Below are positions 22,852-35,773 of a stretch of DNA of 64,000 bases, piece after piece. Origin of the DNA: Malachius bipustulatus (Eukaryota > Arthropoda > Insecta > Coleoptera > Melyridae); the NCBI GenBank assembly GCA_910589415.1, contig OU342638.1:37669579-37733578 (forward strand), read 5' to 3'. The translations under genes and the position numbers were made by a program. Under the pieces are notes generated by a model. That model was given only the letters and a program-made list of their open reading frames with translations, searched no databases and was not told where the DNA came from. Numbering within the stretch: position 1 is the stretch's first letter; each line of letters begins with the position of its first letter.

Positions 22852-23130
22852 TTTGAAAATTTTCATTCTTTTAATTGAGATAGAGTTCGTTGGTAGGTAA
22901 AACCACATATAGGTCCAACGGTTGAGATTTGATTTTCTTTTTGAAAATCTTTATTCTTTAATAATTGAGATAGAGTTCGTTGGTAAGTAAAACCACATAT
23001 AGGTCCAACGGTTGAGATTTGATTTTCTTTTTGAAAATTTTATTCTTTGAGATAGAGTTCATTGGTAAGTAAAACCACTTCATAGGTCCAATGATTGAGA
23101 TTTGGTTTCTCGTTTGAAAATTTTCTTTAG
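22852..23130 (+). repeat. Three-copy tandem repeat of about 90 bp
   Basis: Three successive copies share GAGATAGAGTTCGTTGGT, AAAACCAC, TAGGTCCAACGGTTGAGATT and TTTTGAAAAT words; the third is the most diverged. The repeat lies in the non-coding part of the retrotransposon interior and recurs at 30336-30614. Confidence 0.85.
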
Positions 23131-24504
23131 ACAATGACAACATCTTTGGGGTTATTTTTGGTACTTTCCACCCTGGTGTTACCTAAAGAGAAAGTATCCA
23201 GCCATTTTTGAAAATAGGTCCAGTGGCTGATTTCTTGTATATATTTCTATGCGCTTCTTTCCTTTCTTTTTTCGCTGTTTACGGCACACATATAAGTTCG
23301 TCTTTAATCTTTTTCTATCTCTTTCAAACTAAATTTATAATAACTCATATCTTCATAGCGGGTGAACGAACCACTTTGCACCATATACCATTTCGACATT
23401 TAATCTCTTTAGCCCTTTTTAAAGTAAAATATGCATCATCCTCTTGAGGAGAACCTTAAATATATGAAAGGCATGTTCCTATATGCCATCCTTTTTGGGC
23501 CATAATTTATAACATCCATTCTAATTATGAATGGCGGTTATCCTGGCCATTAGACCCGTCCCGGTAAATGAGGATTCTCTTGGACTTCTCCATCCATTTA
23601 AGGTTGGATCCAATTTCTTTTGGTCCTTCAAATATTAATTCAGTTTGGAGAATTGTTTCCAAGTTCTTTTAAGTAAAGTAGGGACTTTACTCCCTATATT
23701 TTGACGTCAAGTTCCACCTTAGTCAACATATCAGTATAATTCTGAAGGTCTAACACATTTGTGTAAGTTTTAGAGTAATGAGTTGAGATAGTTTTGAGTC
23801 TTTGAGTTTAGGTGTCTGGGTAAGTCTCGACGGGTTCTTGAGTAAGAATGGCCGCACAGTTCCAGTACCACTTTGAGTCATTCAGTAGAGAAATTTAGTG
23901 ACGTAGGTCTCAGTAGAGGGAAATCTTGGAAAATTAAATCTGTCTTACTACTGATTCTTAGCGTTCGCGTTAATGAATTTTGAGAAATAAAATCCGAGTT
24001 GGAGTTTCAGAATTTCATCTATTCTTGTGTTTTTGATAACCACTTGACTGAATCTTGTTGAATAATTTGGACGTTTTTGGAAAACAATTTTGACATTTTT
24101 GAGTATAGATAATTTAGATATCCCGATTTTGACATTTTTGAGTATAGATAGTTTAGATATCCCGGTTTCGACATTGCTGAGTGTGAACATTTTGGATATT
24201 TCGATTTTTGACATTTTGAGGTATGAATAATTTCGATTTGGAAGTGTCCAGATCAAAATACTTTGAGTATGAACAATTTTGACATTTGACCCGATTTAGA
24301 CGTCTTGGAGTTTGAGGTATAAGTAGAACTCTTAGATTTAAAATTTCTTTAGGCTTTTCTATGTAGAAATTTAGTTTTGGCTCTTTTAGATTTCTCTATG
24401 ATTTCCTTTGTTAGGAATCATATTTCGCTCCAAAGTCGTTAGGACGTTATTCTTAAATAACTAACGATCAAGGAAACCTTTTAGCTTTTGACGTTAAATC
24501 TCTA

Positions 24505-25250
24505 GTCGCAGGGAAACGCACTAGAGGGGTGTATTTTGGCATTTCCGGCCTCATAAGCGGAGAATTGCCCTGTCGTCTAGTCAGCTGCTTAGCCCCCAGC
24601 TGATGAAGTAGGTGGTATTGTCTGGCGACATACCGACCATAGGGGCCGAATCTTTAAGGTTTCGTCATCCTGGCAGTATTGCCAACTCACGAGTTTCGGT
24701 CGCTGGATTTCCTTGAGGTGTTCATGCAGACCCAACTCCTTGATTTTTGTGTGTAGGACGAAATCAGTAATCGATTGACGACAGCCGGGGTTTCTCCAAT
24801 GGAGAACTCTGTTTCACATAGTTTTAGTTTTATTTTAGGATGAGTATGGTGGTGGAGGTTATTGGTTCTGGTATAGTCTGTTCAACCAGAGGTTAGGGAA
24901 AATATTTAGCTTTCTTTTGAAAAATCTTTAGTTACAAGGTAGTGTACTAGAGGGGTGCATTATGTCATTTCCAGCCTTATAAATGGAAAGGGCCTGCCGT
25001 TTAGTCAGTTGTGGAGCCCCCGACTGATGAAGTAGGAGGTATAGTCTTGCGACATGCCAACCACAGGGGCCAATTATTTAAGCTTCGCTACATAGGCAAA
25101 TATTGCCACCATAAGAGTTTTGTCTTTTTGAGTTCCTTCGTGTTCTCATAAGACTCAACTTACTTTATTGAATTATGTGTAGAGCGGAGTTAGTTTCCGA
25201 ATAACGGCAGTCAGGTTTTCCTTTTGGGAGCCTGTTTAACCTAGTTTTAG
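24505..25250 (+). repeat. Two diverged direct copies of a 430-bp module
   Basis: ACTAGAGGGGTG, CATTTCC-GCCT, GTCTAGTCAG, AGCCCCC-CTGATGAAGTAGG, GCGACATACC and AGGGGCC occur in the same order from about 24505 and again from about 24935, roughly 75% alike. Preservation of order in DNA without a reading frame suggests a structural RNA or packaging role, or simply an old duplication. The pair is repeated in the second internal region (about 31989-32734). Confidence 0.75.
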
Positions 25251-25435
25251 TAACCAGAGTCCTACTGGCGGTTTCGAGGTCAGGGCTCGCCCATATTGCT
25301 TTGTGTTTGAAACATGGAGTGTTTAAAACTTGTTCTTTCTGTCTTTTCTCTCGGTTTGTTGGGATTTGTTGATTGTTGACTCGAGAGGAGCTCTCTCGGA
25401 AAAGTTTCTTGTGGAGACTTTTCCTTCCTTTTTAC

Positions 25436-25446
25436 AAGGGGGGGTG
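25436..25446 (+). promoter_or_regulatory. Polypurine tract before LTR 2
   Basis: AAGGGGGGGTG immediately precedes the TG of the LTR, the site and composition expected of the plus-strand primer in LTR retrotransposons. The same tract is at 32920-32930. Confidence 0.8.
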
Positions 25447-28170
25447 TGCAGCGTGCCTTGCACGCTACGTTTTCTTTTTCAAAATTTTAATTCTCGATTT
25501 AGAATATTTCGATAAAGTTCAGAAAAGTTATGATTGACTGTACATTTTCGCTGATGTAGGAGGCTGTATTAGGCAAAGATCACGAACGAACACCTGACAG
25601 CTATTAAGAAATCCTTGTCTTTGTTATTTAAGTAAGACGTAGAAAACATGTCTGGTCGATTTTCTGTCCCGGTTCTGGGTTTTCAGAGTTTGAAAAGTAT
25701 ATCATCTTATCCGAATTAATTTTCCGCGTCTAATGAGACCACTCTCATCTTGCTACTCTAGATTTCCGATTAGTTATCCAGTTAAAACCTAAAATATTAT
25801 TTCTTTGGGTGTGGGTTAAAAAAAAACATGAAAAGATAGTTGAGGAAACATATAAAAAACTTGCGTTTTGTTCTGAGACACGACAGGCCTCGAGTATATG
25901 CGGATTCACGATTGTGAAATTTAAGTTTGAATAAAGGGAGAGCGGGAGAGGTTGGTCGTACTGTTGAGAGTGTGCCGACGTCTAGGGCGAAAGAGCCGAC
26001 ACCGTCGCGTGCGAGTTTTAAGTGTTGCATACTGTCAATGATGAGATTTGGAGTGGAAAGTAGGTCAACATTTTCGGTTAGACGGCAGAGATGGTGGTTG
26101 GGGCGCATGAGTGGCGTCACCCTAGAAAAATTATAAATGGAGGTAAAGGACGCTTCAGGTTCATTTTTCGGTCTTACTGCGGCAGATCATGTAGCCTGTC
26201 TACAAGTTCGTAAATTAGTATTAGTCCCTTGTGTGAGTTATTATGGTGAAGTTGTTTCCGTGAAAGATGCAGTCTTACGTGAGTAATCTTTTGAATTTAA
26301 TTTTGGTCATTATAACTAATGTTCGCTTTCTTGTCTTTACAGACAAGGGACGTGGGTTTAGACGTAGTCTTGGACGTGGGTTTAGACGTAGTTTTGGGAC
26401 GTGGGTTTGGACGTAGTTTTGAACGTAGTTTTGAACTTTAGTTTTGATTTACTTTTGAGTTTCAAGTTCTAGAATGTTAGGTCCCGATTTCCAGTTTTGA
26501 TTTTTAACTACTAATTTCCGATTTCCAGTTTTTGATTTCGAACTTTGAATTTCTAAGTTTTAACTTTTGATTCCTGAATGTTAATTTCGAACTTCTAGTT
26601 TCTGAGTTTTGAGTTCCAACTTTCAATTTTCTAATTTACACGAAAGTTTACATAAAGATTCGATCATGTGGAGGCTTATGTAGGTACCTACCTAGGTAGG
26701 TACACTAGCCTGTGTGAAAGGTGATATTTGTAGAAGCTTGGAAAAATAAAGAAGAGTGGTGGAGTTTAGTTTGGAGGCATGGAAGGTTTCATCAGGCAGA
26801 GGTTCTAGCGCTTTTATATTTGGTCGTCACAAGGTAGCAGGGAGAGCAGTCCAGCTCATCCGGCACCTGGAACATCAACCAAGGGGTGCTAACACCAGTG
26901 CAAAGGCAGTTCCAGCAACCATGCCGGCCTAGTCTTTGATCATCGCGCTTAGGTTAGAGGAACCTTAGTTCGTCAGTTTTTGAGATGGAGTTTTGAAGAA
27001 CAAGGTATGTCTTTATGAGTGAATAAACTTTTACTATTTTCCAATAATCAAGAAAATTAAATAAATTCAAGTACAGTGTTTAATTGATTTCATCACCTAT
27101 GACTTTCTAAGTGAATTTGATTTTTGATAATATGTTATGAACTTTTATTGTGGTCAACAAGTGACTAATGTAATGGTTATGTGTAAAAATAATTTATTAA
27201 CTTTATCGTATGTGTTTAGGATTTCGAGTTAGAGATGATCATTTTCTAAATTAAATTTTGAATTTCAGATTTTGTAGGTAGATACCTATTTTTATATTGA
27301 AACTTTTGCTTAAGATAAATTTAAATTTTTGAGAAATAACTTCTGACTTAACTCGGAGTTCTATTCAGAATCATACCTATGTGTTATAGTTTAGAAATTG
27401 TTTAATAGAATTTGAACTTTAGAAATTTTTATCTGAACTATTGAAATGATATAGGTACCTATCTTGAATTTTAATCATGTAAGTTTGATATCATTGGTAA
27501 TAAGGTAATATTTATGTTTGAATATTTGAGTCAGGATTACTGATTTTAATTATTAAATTGATTGTTGATATGTAAGATCTATTGGTGATTGCCAGTCTAT
27601 TGTACTGATGATGAAATTGATTTTAATAAATCTTTGTATTAAAATTCAACAATTTTAGAGTTTTGAGAATCAACCCTCCTCATGTTCTTTTAAATTATTT
27701 ATTCAATCAGTAGAGTAACATCAAGAATAAGGCGATATATCCTGGTATATTTTGGTGAGGTTTATTAATTTTTGGTTATTGTTTTTAAAATTGTTAGGAG
27801 TTACTACGGGTCCAGTCTGGTTCGGTGAATGCTGGATTTTCCAGAGGAAGGCCACATTTATCTGTCCCGGGCTGGATAATCACAACGAACCTTTTGGTGA
27901 AGTTTGGTTTTGGTTTGATACTTTGGAAATTTTAGACGATCACTTTTCAAAATTTAAAATTTATTTTTCTTCCGACATTTAGAATATTTGGGTGGGGCAT
28001 TCGAAATTTGATATGTCCTACTCGACAGGCCAATGTGGCTAATGTTACAAATTTGCCTAGTCACATTGAGATCTGTCAATAGCCACCTCCTTTTTGGGGT
28101 TAAGGTAAGTGAATTATTTTTTATTATTCAACTTTTTGAGTGGGAGTAAGCGAGGGGGAGGAAGGCTCCA
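25447..28170 (+). repeat. LTR 2, shared between the two internal regions
   Basis: It is a full 2724-bp copy, almost identical to LTR 1 and LTR 3. It differs from both at 27201 (C instead of A) and matches LTR 3 where LTR 1 differs (19770, 19803 equivalents). It serves as 3' LTR of copy 1 and 5' LTR of copy 2. Confidence 0.9.
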
Positions 28171-31100
28171 AGCGGTGCGTGACCAGGATAAATCAATCTC
28201 CTTATTCTTTTTTCGAAAACTTTCTCAAACTTTGAGAAGAATTAATGAACATGAGGTGTTGGTGTTTTCATAATTTTTGAAAAAAAAAAAGACTTTTTCA
28301 AAATTTAGACAAGTAAAGACAAATACCTTTCTTAGTTGCGTAAAGTTTACAGATGGACTAAAACCAAAAGGTAAGGTTTGAAATTTTCAACGAAGGACTT
28401 CGAGGGAATTCAGACCTGTGGTATTTGAGTCCGTGTTGTTTTCTTTTTGACGTTTCAGCTTTTTAGGTTCCAGCCCAGACGGTGTGGTAAACCTGAAGAT
28501 GTGGTTTTCGAGTTCGATAATTTTTTAATTTTTCAGCTTAGGTGGAGTTACAGATAGAATCAGCAACAATCTGATTTTTGAAATTTTGGTTTTGGATAAT
28601 TCTGTTAGGTCAGGTCAAGTCAACTAAGAAAAGGAACGACAATTTTCGTTTTCTTTGTTTCAGGTAAAGTTGGTTGAAAGGTCTTGTTTGAGAATTTTGA
28701 GGCAAAAATTTTTTTTGAGATAAATAGTGAAAATGGATTTCATTGAGGAAAATACTACAGTCGGTTTTGAGGTCGTTGATCTCAAGGTAGATGAGATGAA
28801 GTTATAAAATTTTGAGTTAGGGTTCTTTTTCGTCCTTTTCCGCCCTGCACCGTCTAAAGCGAAAACTGACAGTCCTTTTTTTTTATAGCAACATCATGAG
28901 CTTATTCCTTTTTGGTTTTTGGACCTCGGACAGGTGTATATCGTGTGTACCAGTGAATGGTAGTTTTTATAAGGATGTTGATTATAGTTCTTTTGACCCA
29001 GTCGATTTCTCCAATCAACTTAAATGGCAGTCCGAAGTGAGCAAAGTTCCTAAACTTTATCCCCAAATCCAGGAGAAAATTAGAAAATCTTTTGAGAAAA
29101 ATGTTAAGAGATATAACCTTCGTAGGCGAGAAATTAATTATCAGGAAGGTGATAAAGTGTGGAAGAGAAACTTCGTTCTTTCCAAAGCGGTTGATAAGTT
29201 TTCTAAGAAATTAGCTCCGAAGTATGTCCCGGCTATGATAAAGAAAATTAAAGGTACTGGTGAGGTTGTTGTTCTTTCAGATCTGTCAGGAAAAATCCTG
29301 GGAGATTTTCACGTAAGTGATATTAAACCATTTGTTGAGATTCAGAATAGCCAGTGTTAGTGTAGAGCGCGCTTTAGGGGTGACCTAGTTGTGTTGTATT
29401 CAAGTTGGCGCCCCTAGTGTAAAGCTCCGTTCACACGCAAAGGCGAAATACATCCTATTTGTTTTTAGTTTGAGAATTTAGAAAGAATTCGTTTAGTGTG
29501 TCAATAGTAAGCTTTTCAGTAAGTTTAGTTACGGTTTTGGAGAAAAAATAAAGGTTGTTTAGAGTCAGGAGTTTTCGTAGAGGTTGAGTCGAGTTTAGAG
29601 AAAATCCTTTTATAGGTACTTAGGTTAAAATAATTTGAGACTGATAACGTTAGCGTACAAATTAAATAAATTTAGCTAACCTACCAGTAATTGTTGTTGA
29701 GGTAGAGGTTGAGTTACACTTTAGTCATGGCCAGACTAATTTGTAAAATATTTTTAAACGGTCGCGTTAGAGCCCCATGCAAATAAGTGAGCTACGTGAC
29801 TAGGCGTTGGGTTGAGTTGATTTAGGTGAGTTCTTAATTGAAAATTTCGAGTTCTGTTAGAGTTGATAATTGGCATAATCTAAATATAAATCTGAGCTGT
29901 TATCATCCTAACAGTAACTTTCAGGAACGATCCGTTGAGTAGAGTCGAGAGTTGAGGTAGTTATAATATTTTTAGGTTGAGATTTTTAAGGAAAAGCTCC
30001 TGACGATGAAAATCTTTTCCATTCCTTTGATTAAGGTTAAGTCGAGTCAATATTTTTAGCTAGAGTTTGAGATTCAATAAGTACAGTTAGTTTAGATTTA
30101 AGAATTCTTTCAGTTGACACATTATCTCGAATATCTTTGATGGTGTTTAATTTTGGTGGAACAACATTAACCGGGTGGTTAATGAGTTATGATTGGAAAT
30201 TAACTATACAGATTTTGACAAGAAATTTTGAGTTTTAGAAGTCTCTTCATTTGTAAGAACTTTTCAAGTTTGCTCTGTTGAGAACATTTGAGTGGTATGA
30301 CAGTCAAGGATAAGGTCTTTTTCGAAAATTTTCTTTTTGAAAATTTTCATTCTTTTAATTGAGATAGAGTTCGTTGGTAGGTAAAACCACATATAGGTCC
30401 AACGGTTGAGATTTGATTTTCTTTTTGAAAATCTTTATTCTTTAATAATTGAGATAGAGTTCGTTGGTAAGTAAAACCACATATAGGTCCAACGGTTGAG
30501 ATTTGATTTTCTTTTTGAAAATTTTATTCTTTGAGATAGAGTTCATTGGTAAGTAAAACCACTTCATAGGTCCAATGATTGAGATTTGGTTTCTCGTTTG
30601 AAAATTTTCTTTAGACAATGACAACATCTTTGGGGTTATTTTTGGTACTTTCCACCCTGGTGTTACCTAAAGAGAAAGTATCCAGCCATTTTTGAAAATA
30701 GGTCCAGTGGCTGATTTCTTGTATATATTTCTATGCGCTTCTTTCCTTTCTTTTTTCGCTGTTTACGGCACACATATAAGTTCGTCTTTAATCTTTTTCT
30801 ATCTCTTTCAAACTAAATTTATAATAACTCATATCTTCATAGCGGGTGAACGAACCACTTTGCACCATATACCATTTCGACATTTAATCTCTTTAGCCCT
30901 TTTTAAAGTAAAATATGCATCATCCTCTTGAGGAGAACCTTAAATATATGAAAGGCATGTTCCTATATGCCATCCTTTTTGGGCCATAATTTATAACATC
31001 CATTCTAATTATGAATGGCGGTTATCCTGGCCATTAGACCCGTCCCGGTAAATGAGGATTCTCTTGGACTTCTCCATCCATTTAAGGTTGGATCCAATTT

Positions 31101-32930
31101 CTTTTGGTCCTTCAAATATTAATTCAGTTTGGAGAATTGTTTCCAAGTTCTTTTAAGTAAAGTAGGGACTTTACTCCCTATATTTTGACGTCAAGTTCCA
31201 CCTTAGTCAACATATCAGTATAATTCTGAAGGTCTAACACATTTGTGTAAGTTTTAGAGTAATGAGTTGAGATAGTTTTGAGTCTTTGAGTTTAGGTGTC
31301 TGGGTAAGTCTCGACGGGTTCTTGAGTAAGAATGGCCGCACAGTTCCAGTACCACTTTGAGTCATTCAGTAGAGAAATTTAGTGACGTAGGTCTCAGTAG
31401 AGGGAAATCTTGGAAAATTAAATCTGTCTTACTACTGATTCTTAGCGTTCGCGTTAATGAATTTTGAGAAATAAAATCCGAGTTGGAGTTTCAGAATTTC
31501 ATCTATTCTTGTGTTTTTGATAACCACTTGACTGAATCTTGTTGAATAATTTGGACGTTTTTGGAAAACAATTTTGACATTTTTGAGTATAGATAATTTA
31601 GATATCCCGATTTTGACATTTTTGAGTATAGATAGTTTAGATATCCCGGTTTCGACATTGCTGAGTGTGAACATTTTGGATATTTCGATTTTTGACATTT
31701 TGAGGTATGAATAATTTCGATTTGGAAGTGTCCAGATCAAAATACTTTGAGTATGAACAATTTTGACATTTGACCCGATTTAGACGTCTTGGAGTTTGAG
31801 GTATAAGTAGAACTCTTAGATTTAAAATTTCTTTAGGCTTTTCTATGTAGAAATTTAGTTTTGGCTCTTTTAGATTTCTCTATGATTTCCTTTGTTAGGA
31901 ATCATATTTCGCTCCAAAGTCGTTAGGACGTTATTCTTAAATAACTAACGATCAAGGAAACCTTTTAGCTTTTGACGTTAAATCTCTAGTCGCAGGGAAA
32001 CGCACTAGAGGGGTGTATTTTGGCATTTCCGGCCTCATAAGCGGAGAATTGCCCTGTCGTCTAGTCAGCTGCTTAGCCCCCAGCTGATGAAGTAGGTGGT
32101 ATTGTCTGGCGACATACCGACCATAGGGGCCGAATCTTTAAGGTTTCGTCATCCTGGCAGTATTGCCAACTCACGAGTTTCGGTCGCTGGATTTCCTTGA
32201 GGTGTTCATGCAGACCCAACTCCTTGATTTTTGTGTGTAGGACGAAATCAGTAATCGATTGACGACAGCCGGGGTTTCTCCAATGGAGAACTCTGTTTCA
32301 CATAGTTTTAGTTTTATTTTAGGATGAGTATGGTGGTGGAGGTTATTGGTTCTGGTATAGTCTGTTCAACCAGAGGTTAGGGAAAATATTTAGCTTTCTT
32401 TTGAAAAATCTTTAGTTACAAGGTAGTGTACTAGAGGGGTGCATTATGTCATTTCCAGCCTTATAAATGGAAAGGGCCTGCCGTTTAGTCAGTTGTGGAG
32501 CCCCCGACTGATGAAGTAGGAGGTATAGTCTTGCGACATGCCAACCACAGGGGCCAATTATTTAAGCTTCGCTACATAGGCAAATATTGCCACCATAAGA
32601 GTTTTGTCTTTTTGAGTTCCTTCGTGTTCTCATAAGACTCAACTTACTTTATTGAATTATGTGTAGAGCGGAGTTAGTTTCCGAATAACGGCAGTCAGGT
32701 TTTCCTTTTGGGAGCCTGTTTAACCTAGTTTTAGTAACCAGAGTCCTACTGGCGGTTTCGAGGTCAGGGCTCGCCCATATTGCTTTGTGTTTGAAACATG
32801 GAGTGTTTAAAACTTGTTCTTTCTGTCTTTTCTCTCGGTTTGTTGGGATTTGTTGATTGTTGACTCGAGAGGAGCTCTCTCGGAAAAGTTTCTTGTGGAG
32901 ACTTTTCCTTCCTTTTTACAAGGGGGGGTG
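28171..32930 (+). mobile_element. Internal region 2 of the LTR array
   Basis: It appears identical to 20687-25446 at offset 7484, with the same integrase fragment, tandem repeats, modules and polypurine tract. I saw no differences by eye in the stretches compared, but did not align every base. Confidence 0.88.
28896..29360 (+). pseudogene. Ty3/gypsy integrase C-terminal fragment (copy 2)
   Basis: Its translation is identical to the fragment at 21412-21876. It is the same relic carried by the duplicated internal region. Confidence 0.78.
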
Positions 32931-35654
32931 TGCAGCGTGCCTTGCACGCTACGTTTTCTTTTTCAAAATTTTAATTCTCGATTTAGAATATTTCGATAAA
33001 GTTCAGAAAAGTTATGATTGACTGTACATTTTCGCTGATGTAGGAGGCTGTATTAGGCAAAGATCACGAACGAACACCTGACAGCTATTAAGAAATCCTT
33101 GTCTTTGTTATTTAAGTAAGACGTAGAAAACATGTCTGGTCGATTTTCTGTCCCGGTTCTGGGTTTTCAGAGTTTGAAAAGTATATCATCTTATCCGAAT
33201 TAATTTTCCGCGTCTAATGAGACCACTCTCATCTTGCTACTCTAGATTTCCGATTAGTTATCCAGTTAAAACCTAAAATATTATTTCTTTGGGTGTGGGT
33301 TAAAAAAAAACATGAAAAGATAGTTGAGGAAACATATAAAAAACTTGCGTTTTGTTCTGAGACACGACAGGCCTCGAGTATATGCGGATTCACGATTGTG
33401 AAATTTAAGTTTGAATAAAGGGAGAGCGGGAGAGGTTGGTCGTACTGTTGAGAGTGTGCCGACGTCTAGGGCGAAAGAGCCGACACCGTCGCGTGCGAGT
33501 TTTAAGTGTTGCATACTGTCAATGATGAGATTTGGAGTGGAAAGTAGGTCAACATTTTCGGTTAGACGGCAGAGATGGTGGTTGGGGCGCATGAGTGGCG
33601 TCACCCTAGAAAAATTATAAATGGAGGTAAAGGACGCTTCAGGTTCATTTTTCGGTCTTACTGCGGCAGATCATGTAGCCTGTCTACAAGTTCGTAAATT
33701 AGTATTAGTCCCTTGTGTGAGTTATTATGGTGAAGTTGTTTCCGTGAAAGATGCAGTCTTACGTGAGTAATCTTTTGAATTTAATTTTGGTCATTATAAC
33801 TAATGTTCGCTTTCTTGTCTTTACAGACAAGGGACGTGGGTTTAGACGTAGTCTTGGACGTGGGTTTAGACGTAGTTTTGGGACGTGGGTTTGGACGTAG
33901 TTTTGAACGTAGTTTTGAACTTTAGTTTTGATTTACTTTTGAGTTTCAAGTTCTAGAATGTTAGGTCCCGATTTCCAGTTTTGATTTTTAACTACTAATT
34001 TCCGATTTCCAGTTTTTGATTTCGAACTTTGAATTTCTAAGTTTTAACTTTTGATTCCTGAATGTTAATTTCGAACTTCTAGTTTCTGAGTTTTGAGTTC
34101 CAACTTTCAATTTTCTAATTTACACGAAAGTTTACATAAAGATTCGATCATGTGGAGGCTTATGTAGGTACCTACCTAGGTAGGTACACTAGCCTGTGTG
34201 AAAGGTGATATTTGTAGAAGCTTGGAAAAATAAAGAAGAGTGGTGGAGTTTAGTTTGGAGGCATGGAAGGTTTCATCAGGCAGAGGTTCTAGCGCTTTTA
34301 TATTTGGTCGTCACAAGGTAGCAGGGAGAGCAGTCCAGCTCATCCGGCACCTGGAACATCAACCAAGGGGTGCTAACACCAGTGCAAAGGCAGTTCCAGC
34401 AACCATGCCGGCCTAGTCTTTGATCATCGCGCTTAGGTTAGAGGAACCTTAGTTCGTCAGTTTTTGAGATGGAGTTTTGAAGAACAAGGTATGTCTTTAT
34501 GAGTGAATAAACTTTTACTATTTTCCAATAATCAAGAAAATTAAATAAATTCAAGTACAGTGTTTAATTGATTTCATCACCTATGACTTTCTAAGTGAAT
34601 TTGATTTTTGATAATATGTTATGAACTTTTATTGTGGTCAACAAGTGACTAATGTAATGGTTATGTGTAAAAATAATTTATTAAATTTATCGTATGTGTT
34701 TAGGATTTCGAGTTAGAGATGATCATTTTCTAAATTAAATTTTGAATTTCAGATTTTGTAGGTAGATACCTATTTTTATATTGAAACTTTTGCTTAAGAT
34801 AAATTTAAATTTTTGAGAAATAACTTCTGACTTAACTCGGAGTTCTATTCAGAATCATACCTATGTGTTATAGTTTAGAAATTGTTTAATAGAATTTGAA
34901 CTTTAGAAATTTTTATCTGAACTATTGAAATGATATAGGTACCTATCTTGAATTTTAATCATGTAAGTTTGATATCATTGGTAATAAGGTAATATTTATG
35001 TTTGAATATTTGAGTCAGGATTACTGATTTTAATTATTAAATTGATTGTTGATATGTAAGATCTATTGGTGATTGCCAGTCTATTGTACTGATGATGAAA
35101 TTGATTTTAATAAATCTTTGTATTAAAATTCAACAATTTTAGAGTTTTGAGAATCAACCCTCCTCATGTTCTTTTAAATTATTTATTCAATCAGTAGAGT
35201 AACATCAAGAATAAGGCGATATATCCTGGTATATTTTGGTGAGGTTTATTAATTTTTGGTTATTGTTTTTAAAATTGTTAGGAGTTACTACGGGTCCAGT
35301 CTGGTTCGGTGAATGCTGGATTTTCCAGAGGAAGGCCACATTTATCTGTCCCGGGCTGGATAATCACAACGAACCTTTTGGTGAAGTTTGGTTTTGGTTT
35401 GATACTTTGGAAATTTTAGACGATCACTTTTCAAAATTTAAAATTTATTTTTCTTCCGACATTTAGAATATTTGGGTGGGGCATTCGAAATTTGATATGT
35501 CCTACTCGACAGGCCAATGTGGCTAATGTTACAAATTTGCCTAGTCACATTGAGATCTGTCAATAGCCACCTCCTTTTTGGGGTTAAGGTAAGTGAATTA
35601 TTTTTTATTATTCAACTTTTTGAGTGGGAGTAAGCGAGGGGGAGGAAGGCTCCA
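32931..35654 (+). repeat. LTR 3, outer 3' LTR
   Basis: It starts TGCAGCG and stops at GGCTCCA, after which the sequence changes from the internal region to host DNA (CATTTCGAATTT). This break is what defines the LTR length. Confidence 0.92.
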
Positions 35655-35773
35655 CATTTCGAATTTAAGGAGCTCCTCACTTGTATGTAATTATAACAGA
35701 ACAGGTAATAATGGTAATTATTGTAATCACTGTATAAAATACCTACCTACCTAGATTGTTGTTGTATTTTTAT

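Larger units (their letters stand above)
20687..25446 (+). mobile_element. Internal region 1 of the LTR array
   Basis: This 4760-bp region starts with CGGTGCGTGACCAGGAT three bases after the LTR, resembling a primer-binding site for tRNA-His with imperfect first bases. It holds a 25-codon gag-like start (21249-21323), an integrase C-terminal fragment (21412-21876), then about 3.5 kb without coding capacity. That part contains a three-copy tandem repeat (22852-23130), short degenerate repeats around 24060-24290, and two diverged copies of a 430-bp module (about 24505 and 24935). It ends in a polypurine tract before LTR 2. Confidence 0.85.
17959..35658 (+). mobile_element. Tandem LTR retrotransposon array, LTR-int-LTR-int-LTR, flanked by CATT
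   Basis: A 7484-bp unit repeats with near identity: starts at 17963, 25447 and 32931. The third copy stops exactly at 35654, after 2724 bp. The third copy is a complete LTR, which begins TG (TGCAGCGTGCC) and ends CA (GGAAGGCTCCA). A 4-bp direct repeat CATT at 17959-17962 and 35655-35658 flanks the whole array. A purine-rich AAGGGGGGGTG lies directly before the second and third LTRs. The three LTRs show only about three substitutions by eye (19770, 19803, 27201), so the insertion is young. The internal region keeps only an integrase tail, so the element is non-autonomous, like a LARD. Confidence 0.92.

Noticed and set aside
17963..35654. Satellite or segmental tandem duplication of 7.5 kb
   Set aside because: The partial third unit stops exactly at an LTR end with TG/CA termini, polypurine tracts and a flanking 4-bp duplication.
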